DNA from: Hondaea fermentalgiana
Lineage: Eukaryota; Sar; Bigyra; Thraustochytrida; Thraustochytriidae
Length of the DNA stretch: 50,695 bases
NCBI GenBank assembly: GCA_014084085.1
Contig: NPFB01000126.1
Span: 65,425 to 116,119, forward strand
Direction of reading: 5' to 3'
Below the pieces are notes generated by a model that saw only the letters and a list, made by a program, of their open reading frames with translations, was not told the origin of the DNA and ran no database searches. A program made the position numbers and the translations under genes. Position 1 is the stretch's first letter; each line of letters begins with the position of its first letter. Of the stretch, positions 1 to 8,460 are shown in pieces.

Positions 1-2
1 AG

Positions 3-233
3 TACGAAACGGAGTGCAACGCCAAGAAGCCGTGCACCGAGTACGAGTGCCGCAAGGCGTGCTCGGACTATGACTGGTGCAAGTACTACGAGTTTCAGGA
101 CATTGACCCGATGTACGTGCCGGAGGGCTCTTACATTGAGGACGGCCACGGGCGCTGCGAGCTGCACAAGGAGGACATGGACGCGTACCAGGCGTCGTCG
201 AAGGCCGTGTGCTACAGGAAGCGACAGGCATAG
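3..233 (+). CDS. C-terminal end of a Cys-rich, probably secreted protein (5' partial)
   Basis: The frame is open from the left edge and gives 76 residues before a TAG at 231-233. Eight cysteines sit in a dense pattern (for example ECRKACSDYDWCKYYEF), rich in Tyr, Asp, Glu and Lys. The spacing C-x3-C-x5-C followed by aromatic residues resembles the core of PAN/apple-type modules, which bind proteins or carbohydrates outside the cell. That resemblance is weak and is an inference. No transmembrane segment is seen in the visible part, and the end is basic (CYRKRQA). The next gene is convergent, with 334 bases between the stops. The overlapping frame at 70-261 is a shadow: it has no such pattern and is Arg/Thr-rich. 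Confidence 0.6.
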   Translation, partial: YETECNAKKPCTEYECRKACSDYDWCKYYEFQDIDPMYVPEGSYIEDGHGRCELHKEDMDAYQASSKAVCYRKRQA

Positions 234-567
234 GCTCGAGGCATTAAAATGGAATCTTTAGCTGAACAGTGTATATATGAATTTCTCATTTTCCAAAGAT
301 CGTTGCGAGCTGCGCGAGAGATTTTTCGCTTCAAAAATCAGATTCTTCAGCAGAGACTATCTTGGTATGTCACCCGGTAATAAGCAAAAGATGAAACACT
401 CGGCCATCTTCCTTGGTTTGAGTCATAGTCAGAGACGTAGGTGGCGCTCGAACACACAGCTTTCATTCGAAGTCCCTTCCCTGTATGTTTACGGAGAAGC
501 TCAGCCGGTCAAAGTACAAATATCTCGCAATCTCCAAGATTCCGTTTTTCAGTGTGACCATCATCTT
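234..567. other. Convergent intergenic region
   Basis: This AT-richer spacer lies between two convergent stop codons. It should hold both 3' UTRs and polyadenylation signals. No RNA gene or conserved reading frame was recognised. The 277-834 frame lies mostly over the downstream antisense gene and has no domain-like features. Confidence 0.5.
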
Positions 568-1734
568 TCAATCTTTGTCGTCCTCGTCATAAAAATTAGT
601 TTGCTGAGCCCTGATGTGTTCCGCCTGTGCCTCTCGATAACCGATGCGGCACGTGTCGAGGTAGTAGTGACCATTCATGGGTACCTTGGGCGTCTGAGTA
701 AAGAGCGAGTAAAGACTCGAACCTTCAAAATTCGAGCTCAAAGCGTACGCTTCCACATACTCACAAGGCCACCAGCGACCGAAAAGGACTTCCTGCTCGA
801 GCTGGCCCGAAGTCCAAGCCATGTGCCCAAGTAAGAGTTTTGGCGATCCAAAGGTTCCCAAAGGCGCGTCGAGGAAAAGGCGAGCGAGCGAGCTGCCGTC
901 ACTTGCTGTTAAAAGCACGAGTTTCCCCAGAGTCTTGGATTCACAACCTGCCTCTTGCCTTTTCCAATGGCGAATAATAGCGCGCGAATCGTCATTATTA
1001 GCCACGATCGCAAACCAGCGAAATCCAGCGCCTCCAAGACGTACTTCTACCCCGGCTTCCGCCAAAGCCTCTGCTAGAGATTTGCTGCCAAGTCTGCTTT
1101 TGAGATGGACTCGTAATTTCTCGAGCTCAGGGTCAAGTCTTGCTTGCATTTCCTGATTCATATATGACGCAAAACTCAGCCCCTTGGCGCCGTCCAAGAC
1201 ATCGTAGTCAAAAATGAGAACGACGCGGTTGTCCGTGCCAATGGGAACAAGTAGAGTGCTTTCAACAAATCGTTTGTAAAGTGGGAGCACCGGCCAGGAA
1301 GACAGCGTTTGGAAAGCCATATTGTCCGTGACGTCTCCTGGCACGCTTGGCAGCATGCTTAGCGCCAAACGCACCTGTGGATCCTCGTCCTCGAGCTTGA
1401 CATATTTAGTTCGTCGTTGGCGCCTTGACGAGCGGCCGTGGCCCGACTCGACAGTGCCTTTGGAAAGCTCTTGCTCATCCCTAGGCCTAGACCTTGTTCC
1501 AGGGTCCCGTTCATCGTCGTCTCGCCCAGGTGTCGAGCTCTCTGAAGGCAAGCTGTTCTTCGTGGTTTCGCCTCGTCTCCGCTCCACGCCAACAGCATTA
1601 GCGGACTCTTTGTTTGTGATGCTGAGATCTTTCTTGCGGAGGCTTTCGCTCCAAGACAGCACGACGAAGTCGGCGGCCCGGAGGGTCAGCGCCAGGAGCA
1701 CCAGCGTCAAGAGCAGCCGCCGTAGCTCGCGCAT
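568..1734 (-). CDS. Orphan protein with N-terminal signal anchor
   Basis: This 388-residue protein starts at ATG 1734. Residues 1-28 (MRELRR, then a Leu/Val/Ala run) form a basic-then-hydrophobic signal peptide or type II anchor, so the rest probably faces the ER/Golgi lumen. Residues about 35-110 are charged and low-complexity (RDDDERDPGTRSRPRDEQE). Residues about 115-388 look globular, with regular hydrophobic and aromatic spacing, for example VVLIFDYDVLDGAKG, FRWFAIVANNDD and HMAWTSGQLEQEVLFGRWW. The C-terminus is acidic (DEDDKD). I do not recognise the family. A lumenal enzyme such as a glycosyltransferase is conceivable, but no DxD motif with supporting context is convincing. Only two Cys pairs are visible late in the chain. 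Confidence 0.7.
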   Translation of the reverse strand: MRELRRLLLTLVLLALTLRAADFVVLSWSESLRKKDLSITNKESANAVGVERRRGETTKNSLPSESSTPGRDDDERDPGTRSRPRDEQELSKGTVESGHGRSSRRQRRTKYVKLEDEDPQVRLALSMLPSVPGDVTDNMAFQTLSSWPVLPLYKRFVESTLLVPIGTDNRVVLIFDYDVLDGAKGLSFASYMNQEMQARLDPELEKLRVHLKSRLGSKSLAEALAEAGVEVRLGGAGFRWFAIVANNDDSRAIIRHWKRQEAGCESKTLGKLVLLTASDGSSLARLFLDAPLGTFGSPKLLLGHMAWTSGQLEQEVLFGRWWPCEYVEAYALSSNFEGSSLYSLFTQTPKVPMNGHYYLDTCRIGYREAQAEHIRAQQTNFYDEDDKD

Positions 1735-2092
1735 AGCTCCTCCCGCGCGAGCTCACCGTTTGCTTCTCGTATTCGCACACCGGAGCGCGTGGCTCGGCGC
1801 ATGAAGTGCTTGCAATCAATTATGGTCTAGAAATGCAAGAAAGACGATAAAGGTGCTCACTTCGTAGGTCACGAAGAAGGCCAAGGGCTTACGTCAACAA
1901 AACAAAAAGCTAATAGAGAAGGGAAAAGTAGTTGCTCATTCACCTTTGACTCCTAACGGCCTCGCATCTCGTCCTCAACACAAAACGAACACAAACACAA
2001 TGAGACGAGGCTCGGCTTCCAGGGGCGCGTATACGACTCACATCACCGCCGCGTTGAACTTATCGACTTTGCTTCGCTTTGCCTTCTTCAAA
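1735..2092. other. Intergenic region between two leftward genes
   Basis: This stretch holds the promoter of the 568-1734 gene and the 3' UTR of the LPMO-like gene. It contains A-rich tracts (about 1895-1925 and 1978-2000). No RNA gene or additional CDS is supported. Confidence 0.4.
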
Positions 2093-3577
2093 TCAGACAT
2101 CGTCCGAGTCGATCGAAAAACGATACGCTTTGTTGTCGCGGCGAGGAGGATTCATTCCCGGTGGCGGCGAGGAGAAGAGCGGCGGAGGAGGCGAAGGTAG
2201 TCTGGAGGGGCCTCGGGATTGCAGAAACGACGGCAGACGAAAACTTGGGGTGCGAGGACGGTTGGCAATGTTCACGCTCGGGGTCGATGGAGGTGCTACG
2301 CTCGGAGGAATCTCCACTTCGGGCATGAGGCCTCGTGGCAATGGTGATGAAGACCCAGCTGTCGTGGCTTGGGCCGTCGTTGTGCCATGGGCCGGATTCG
2401 AAATTTCCACTTCTGGCATGATGCCACGCGGCAATCGAGACGACGATCCTGCCGACGAGACTTGGGCCGTTGCTCGAGGCGAGCTTGCCGAAAGCCGGAA
2501 TCTGGAGGCAAGCGAGAGTTTCGCAGAGCGGCCACTTTCAGTGTGCGGCAAACTCCGAGGCAGTGACGCTGTAAGGACTGAGTTTGTCCCGGTTGTAAAT
2601 GTAAAGCTTCGGCCAAAGAAGCGCGACTCTGTGTCCTCCTCGTTGTACGAGCGTCTCCGCATCCATACAAGTGTAGCAAGACTCGCAAGGACGAGAAAGC
2701 CGCCGCTCCCGGCAATCGCACCGCTCGCCACTGTGCTCAATCCGCTCAGGGTTTCCTGCTCATCTGCCTCGATGGCAACGTCGGCGCAATTATATGTTGC
2801 AGAGGGAAACTCTCCCGCCGTGGCCGGCGCATCGACAATCGCCATTTGTAACACGCAATGCGCACACGTCACGTTCGCAGGAAGCCTAAATGCGATCGAG
2901 TACAAAGAGGCGCCGTCGGGGCCAAGAGTGTTAGCCTCTGGCAGCACCCAACGATCGACATTGGACGACTCCGGGGAGCACTTCCCGCCTTGTCTGCAGC
3001 AAAGTCCCCTAGGGCCTCTGTCTGCAATATTTTCGCACTGGAGTTCATCTGGTAGCGCACTATAATCTGCAGGAGAGCTCAGGTTGTATGGCATGTCGTC
3101 ACTGTATGAGGTCACAACGGCCGTGAGCTCGTATTCCAGCACGTGCTCGTTCAAGCAATCCTGGGTCGTCACATTCGCTTCCTCGTCGAGCTCGCACAGG
3201 CGCATCTCCAGGTGCCCGCCACGATGCTCGGTGACGACAATTTCGGCAGTGAGCACTCCGCCAGCAAGGTAGGTCGTCTGAACGTCGCTGACCCAGTCGC
3301 CGCTTTCCAGCATGGTCTTTGTGGGGTCGTCAAGGAGTCCACCGCAGAGTCCGTGGCCGCTGGCTTGGTCCACATCGGGCCCGCCGCCGTCAAAGGCGTC
3401 AAGCTCCCACGGCGTCTTGTAGGCACCCAAAGCGACCACATTTCGCGCTGCCGGCGAGCGCATGTATGCGCGGCCTTGAACATGGTGCGCGAGCACGAGC
3501 AGGAGCGCCACGCCCAGGACGACTTGTCTGCGCCCCGGCTTCAAGCGCATCCTCGGCGTCGGCGTGCTCAAGCTCAT
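2093..3577 (-). CDS. Membrane-anchored LPMO / chitin-binding type-4-like protein
   Basis: The reading frame opens at a GTG (3838), but the upstream part is basic and low-complexity. The ATG at 3577 (or 3550, MRLKPGRRQ) places a clear signal peptide at the N-terminus, giving 494 (or 485) residues. After the signal comes GRAYMRSPAARN, the usual start of AA15/AA10-type copper oxygenases and chitin-binding type-4 domains. Other family signs are LCGG, a Cu-ligand-like His in VTEHRGGHLEMRLCE, NVTCAHCVLQ, and the closing NCADVAIE. The ectodomain has at least ten Cys and three N-glycosylation sequons (NVTT, NLSS, NVTC). A membrane span follows (about GAIAGSGGFLVLASLATLVW), then a Ser/Pro-rich cytosolic tail of about 190 residues. 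The residue aligned with the catalytic N-terminal His is Gln unless signal cleavage falls before HHVQG. It is either an oxidative polysaccharide enzyme or a non-catalytic relative. Confidence 0.75.
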   Translation of the reverse strand: MSLSTPTPRMRLKPGRRQVVLGVALLLVLAHHVQGRAYMRSPAARNVVALGAYKTPWELDAFDGGGPDVDQASGHGLCGGLLDDPTKTMLESGDWVSDVQTTYLAGGVLTAEIVVTEHRGGHLEMRLCELDEEANVTTQDCLNEHVLEYELTAVVTSYSDDMPYNLSSPADYSALPDELQCENIADRGPRGLCCRQGGKCSPESSNVDRWVLPEANTLGPDGASLYSIAFRLPANVTCAHCVLQMAIVDAPATAGEFPSATYNCADVAIEADEQETLSGLSTVASGAIAGSGGFLVLASLATLVWMRRRSYNEEDTESRFFGRSFTFTTGTNSVLTASLPRSLPHTESGRSAKLSLASRFRLSASSPRATAQVSSAGSSSRLPRGIMPEVEISNPAHGTTTAQATTAGSSSPLPRGLMPEVEIPPSVAPPSTPSVNIANRPRTPSFRLPSFLQSRGPSRLPSPPPPLFSSPPPGMNPPRRDNKAYRFSIDSDDV

Positions 3578-5098
3578 GCTGATGCTCGAGTTTCTGATGA
3601 TGCCTGTCCTCCGCGTTCTTGACGCGCTCGGGACCCCGGGTCTGCTCCCTCCGGCCGGCCGGCGAAGCGAACCAAGTCGAGTAGACTTGCGTCGCGTCGC
3701 GTCGCGATGACTTCTGGCCGCGCGCTCGCGCGCTCCCTCTCGATCCGGACAGCGCGCCTCGCGTTCGCGCGGTAAGTTAGGGAGGTCCTCGCCGCGCGCC
3801 AAGCCATGCGGGACTGGGACCGGCGGCGGGTCACTCACTCACTCCCTCACTCCCTCTCTCTTACATTCTTGTCTTCGAAGTTTCTCGGAAGCAAAGGACG
3901 TACTACGCAGCCTAATAAGCAGGGCTTCAAGAGTGCTCTTGGACGGGGATCGACTGCGACTGCGACTGTGCAAGGCTTGCCACGCCCCCAAGCAGCGCAG
4001 CCTCTCCAGCGACAGCGAGCTGCTGCTGCTGCAGCCAGCCCTCCGAAGTCATCGTCTCCTGATCAAAACGAAGGGATCGCATGGGAGTCGCATCGCTCGC
4101 ACAATCGATAAGAGCATCCTTGTGACGAATCGATCGTCATCGATGGCCATGCCAGCCAGACAGCCACTGCCACTCACGCCGCGCCGCACAGCTGCCAGCC
4201 ACCCACATCACCGCGAGCTTGAGCTCGAGCTCCGACTCGAGCTCCATCTCCATCTCCAGCCAGCTCCAGATGCTGCTGCTCGCTGTCGCGCACATTGGTA
4301 CGTACGTGCGTACGTACCCGTCAGCTACGCCCGTGTTCCTGCTCCTGCACTCTGCACGGATTACGGACGCTCGCCCCAGCCAGCTCCGGCTGCTGCTGGC
4401 ACGTGCGGCACGTGCACCATCGATCACTCGTACGTCCCCTCAACCACGCACCGCAGCCTTTGTACGTACGTACCCGCTGCAGCTGCAGCTGCAGCTGCTC
4501 AGGCTGCACTTGGATGCTCGAGCCAGGCCTAGCCACGATGGCCGCCCGATCAGGACAAGCGTTTGGGAGTGCAGCCTTCATTCGCCAATCGTAGCGAAGC
4601 GTGGCGTGGCGCGCGGTGCGGCGTGCAACTGGCGAGGTCACCAACCATGGCAAGTTGTTCGTTCTTGTTCTTGGTGTCAAGGCGATCGCTACGATGTCGT
4701 GTACGATAAGATAGCCTGGTCGCTGGGACAGACCGCCGCAGTCCCGCTGCCGGGCTCGCCAACGGCTCTTCGTCCCACGAGCACCATTTTAGCTACAAGC
4801 TAGCTCGGAACAAGTTATACAGGGGAGAGCCGTACCTGGCGAGACGAAGAAGACGCGCCTCTCTTGCTCGCTTGTACGCTCGCTTGCTGACCTGCTTGCC
4901 CGCCGCGAGCGGCGCACCAAGGGAGGCAACAAGCGCCTACTCCCTTGCGCCCTTGCGCCCTTGCGCTCTAGCGCCCGTCTTCAGTGTTGGACGAGCGCAA
5001 GCGAGCTGAGCGTGGGTCATGAAGAGCGCGGACCTCCTTGGGCTCCAGAGCACACGTCAGGGGTCGCAAAGGCGTAGACAACTCGGCAGCAGCCGGCG
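3578..5098. promoter_or_regulatory. 1.5-kb divergent promoter region with simple-sequence tracts
   Basis: This lies between two divergent genes (LPMO-like leftward, CCDC33-like rightward), so it must hold both promoters. Low-complexity blocks include TCACTCAC/CTCCCT runs at about 3831-3862, GAGCTC/CATCTC alternation at 4207-4265, CGTACGTGCGTACGTAC at about 4299-4317, TACGTACGTAC with CTGCAG repeats at about 4460-4502, and CCTTGCGC repeats at about 4944-4972. Open frames across this stretch occur on both strands with skewed composition and look like compositional artefacts. No gene is called. Confidence 0.45.
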
Positions 5099-8000
5099 AT
5101 GGCAGCAACCCTCGAGGTCGAAGTGCGCAAGTGCACGTTCGCCAAACCGCTCAACTATTTTCTCTCTCTGCAATTAAACGATGGCGAGAAATTACGCACA
5201 GAAGTGGCCGACGCGTCGAGCAAACCAGTGTTCAAGAACAACACGTTCCGCATGCGAGCGAATGCCGGCGAAGACCTCGCATACCTTCGCATTGGAGGTT
5301 TCTTGATTGTTCGAAAAGATGGCGAAGCCAAAGGTCAGCCGTCTTTGCTCGGCAGCGGCGAAGTGGACCTTGGCGCCCTCGGGAGACAACTTGCAGGGGG
5401 CAAGAGCGTGCTCTGTGACGACGTAACGCTGCGCCGCAAGTCCAAAAAACAGGGGCAGGGAGAAATTGTTGTCGGCAAGGTTCAGCTGAGCATCCGAGCT
5501 CTCGATCCGCTCAATCCCACAGGCTCCGCAGACCTAACCCCAACACTCCATCCGGACACATGTCTCTGTAACATGATAGTGCATCGCGCTCTCGTCAAAT
5601 CCACAAGCGGCTTGCAGCCACCTCTCGATGCGAATCGTTGTCTTGCTGTGGAAGGCCGTGTCGTTTCAGAACAGGCGCATTTCTTGATGATGGCCTTACG
5701 AGAAGATCCGTCGCATCGAACAGAGTTCACGCAAATGTGGCCAATGCCGACCTGGCGCGGATCAATGCGCTCGCAAGCTCATCGTCGTCAGCGTCCGGAT
5801 AACTTTGAACAATTCGACTGGAATGAAACAGACGTCTTTAGGATAGAACCGCGCATGGCAGAAAACAACAAAGCTGTGCGCATCGATCTTGTCGATCTTC
5901 CCGTGCCGGATGCCTACACAAACGGCGGCTTACCTCGCGGATCTTCCGACTCGACGCTGCACTCGCGAGCAGTCTCACCCCGGTTCGACCCGCTCATGTG
6001 GGAGAGCCGAGGCGGAGCCACGCTGGCGCTCGGCTTCCTGCGCAAGCTGCAACAATACAATCTTCGTTTACAATTCACTGATGAACTAGAGCTCGACCTC
6101 TCGGTGGAGCTTCAGCCTTCATTCAATGACAACTACAGACTCTTCTCTGCCCAACGCAGCAATGCGCACGCGACGCTGCGCCGTGTACACGTTCACGTGG
6201 TCGGCATTCAAACACCTCTTCACGCAGCTGTCTCGGACTGTTTTGTGCGGGTCTCGGGAACTGCCAAGGACCCAAGTCTTGTTTTGCCTTCGGACCCGTT
6301 TGTGACTTGCAAATCGCTCCAAAGTATCGACGAGGATATCGAGCCCTCACGCAAACCGCCAAAGGAGGCTCATGTCAGCCTGGAAACCTATCCTGTCGCC
6401 GAGCCATACAAGGTGACGGCACGATCCGGTCCCTTAAAAACGCAGACGCCCCGTTGGGACTGTATTCTCGAGTTTAACGCAGAAGGAGACTCGTTTGCAG
6501 ACGCGATCTCTCTCGAGTTCTTTCGTGACGACGCCGTCAAGTTTGCGCAGGCATCTATTAATGTTCACGGTCTCGCCCGCAATGGCACAGTCCATTCGTT
6601 CAGCGACATTCCCTTACGGTCAGTGCGGGCAAAGCCGAAGGACCCTGATCCGGCTGCCACCGCTGCTGATCCAGAGGCGGAGGTCACGATCAGCCCAGAG
6701 ACCGAGATCGAGGCCGAAACAAAGGTAGATCAAGACGTCGAATCAGAGGATCCGCCGACTTGTCAGCTGAATGTGCGCATTTGGGATTGCGCAGCGTATC
6801 TCGATCATTTGGGCAGCACGTTAGAGGAAAGGGCTTCAGGAAGCCCGCGCATTCTCTCCACACGCACCAGCGAATTTGGCGATGTCGAGAGCGCAGCGCC
6901 TTTATCAACGCGAAGTCCACGCCAACAAACCGCGAGTTCGGAATCAGCGCAAACGCCTCACGTGCCGCGTCTTCCTATTGCGTCTGGAGAGCAACCGCGA
7001 CTCGAGAGAAGCAACACCAAGATGACACGAGCCAGTGCAGCTGATGGCGAAGAAGCGCGAACAAAGTCCCGCCGCCAGCGTTCGCCTCAGCAGCAACAGC
7101 CTGAGCGGGTCTCCGGTCGTTTGGAAGACCGACCCACGGTGCTGACTTCGCGAGAGCCGCCGACACCAGAGCTTACCCCAGTTCCTTCGCGCAGTAGTAC
7201 TCCGTCCGAGCCCGAGGTCCATGAAGATGTCGGCCGTAACGATAGTCATGCTAGCAGAAGACGTCGTCGGTCTACAATTGGTCGCAACGTGCCCGAGCTC
7301 CCCTTGCCAGAGAGCGGTGTCGATGAACACTCGTCGGCAGAAGCGATTCTTGAGGAGAGGCTTGCTATTGTCACGAGCGATGTGAAAAATAAGCAAGTGC
7401 TTATTGACAAACTCCTCGATGACCTTGATCAGCGTGCGGAAGCAATACGCATTTGTGGCGCTGAGATTGTGGAGCTACGTAAAGAAAAAGATGGAATCGC
7501 TCGTGCCAAGGATGCAGTAGAAGCTAGGCTCCGAGCCATTGAAGAGGAGCACGCCCAGGACGCAGCCGCGCTCGCGCAGGATATACAAAACATTGGTGAT
7601 CCAGACGATCTCCGGCGACGCGTAACTCTTCTGGCGCGCAAGTATGCCAACGAAAGGAAGCGAAACCAGGAAATGATGGACCGTCTTGGTCGTGTGCAAG
7701 AGGTGGTGGACGATCATCGAGCGGCTGTGCAGCAGCTAGAGGAGCTGGAGCGCGCACACCAAGCGCAAGGGCGTGTCGTACTCGAACTTCAAGAGGAGAA
7801 TGCCCAGCTTCAGCTTTTCCAGACGACCATCAAAACACAAGAAAAAGTCATTGTCAAACTCGAGGACCTCCTCGAGTCCAAGCTTCGCGAGCAGAGCGCG
7901 ATCGGCATGAATCCTGCAGTCCACGAAGACCTCGAGCGGGAAATGGAACAATTGCGCAGTAGAAACAAAGATCTCGAGGACAAACTTTTGCACGGCGATC

Positions 8001-8284
8001 TTTTGAACATCAGTGGGGCGGATGATTTGCGTTCGCGCATCAAGGACCTCGAAGCACAACTTGAGGAAGCGCGCGCTACGTCCTCATCCGTAGTCTCTTC
8101 TGCACGGGGAACGTCAGAGTCAGGGGTTGGCTCTGCTGTTGGCGACGGCAAAGACGAACGCATTGAGGCTCTCGAGGAGCAGCTTGTGCAAAATGCTAAA
8201 TCCTTTGCTGGCGAAATTGCCAAAGCGCGCATGAAGATCTTTGAGTACGAAGCAATACTTGATGAGAACGACAACACGTTTTGA
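5099..8284 (+). CDS. C2-domain coiled-coil protein, CCDC33-like
   Basis: This 1061-residue protein starts at ATG 5099 (context GGCGATGGC). Residues about 5-135 form a C2-like beta-sandwich (LEVEVRKCTFAKPLNYFLSL; then LGSGEVDLGAL). A second C2-like module lies at about 360-510 (RRVHVHVVGIQTPL; SDPFVTC; TPRWDCILEF). Residues about 510-745 are disordered and Ser/Pro/Glu-rich. Residues about 750-1060 are a long coiled coil. Within it, TIKTQEKVIVKLEDLLESKL and the IDKLLDDLDQR...EIVELRKEK stretch closely resemble, from memory, the coiled coil of animal CCDC33, a C2 plus coiled-coil protein linked to cilia and sperm. CEP120, another C2 plus coiled-coil centriolar protein, is the main alternative. 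The 3' end converges on the F-P-P repeat gene with 176 bases between stops. Confidence 0.7.
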   Translation: MAATLEVEVRKCTFAKPLNYFLSLQLNDGEKLRTEVADASSKPVFKNNTFRMRANAGEDLAYLRIGGFLIVRKDGEAKGQPSLLGSGEVDLGALGRQLAGGKSVLCDDVTLRRKSKKQGQGEIVVGKVQLSIRALDPLNPTGSADLTPTLHPDTCLCNMIVHRALVKSTSGLQPPLDANRCLAVEGRVVSEQAHFLMMALREDPSHRTEFTQMWPMPTWRGSMRSQAHRRQRPDNFEQFDWNETDVFRIEPRMAENNKAVRIDLVDLPVPDAYTNGGLPRGSSDSTLHSRAVSPRFDPLMWESRGGATLALGFLRKLQQYNLRLQFTDELELDLSVELQPSFNDNYRLFSAQRSNAHATLRRVHVHVVGIQTPLHAAVSDCFVRVSGTAKDPSLVLPSDPFVTCKSLQSIDEDIEPSRKPPKEAHVSLETYPVAEPYKVTARSGPLKTQTPRWDCILEFNAEGDSFADAISLEFFRDDAVKFAQASINVHGLARNGTVHSFSDIPLRSVRAKPKDPDPAATAADPEAEVTISPETEIEAETKVDQDVESEDPPTCQLNVRIWDCAAYLDHLGSTLEERASGSPRILSTRTSEFGDVESAAPLSTRSPRQQTASSESAQTPHVPRLPIASGEQPRLERSNTKMTRASAADGEEARTKSRRQRSPQQQQPERVSGRLEDRPTVLTSREPPTPELTPVPSRSSTPSEPEVHEDVGRNDSHASRRRRRSTIGRNVPELPLPESGVDEHSSAEAILEERLAIVTSDVKNKQVLIDKLLDDLDQRAEAIRICGAEIVELRKEKDGIARAKDAVEARLRAIEEEHAQDAAALAQDIQNIGDPDDLRRRVTLLARKYANERKRNQEMMDRLGRVQEVVDDHRAAVQQLEELERAHQAQGRVVLELQEENAQLQLFQTTIKTQEKVIVKLEDLLESKLREQSAIGMNPAVHEDLEREMEQLRSRNKDLEDKLLHGDLLNISGADDLRSRIKDLEAQLEEARATSSSVVSSARGTSESGVGSAVGDGKDERIEALEEQLVQNAKSFAGEIAKARMKIFEYEAILDENDNTF

Positions 8285-8460
8285 GAGAAATTCCACGACA
8301 CACAGTCGACACCAAATTCCGTGGATCAGCTCGCAACGAGTTTCCCTCTCTCGTAATTTACGCTCATACATTGAGCAAGATCGATCGATGCTCATGTACT
8401 GAGAGCGACATTGACTGATGTTCATGTTCTGGGCAAGAAACAGAAAAAAAAAATGCGCTA

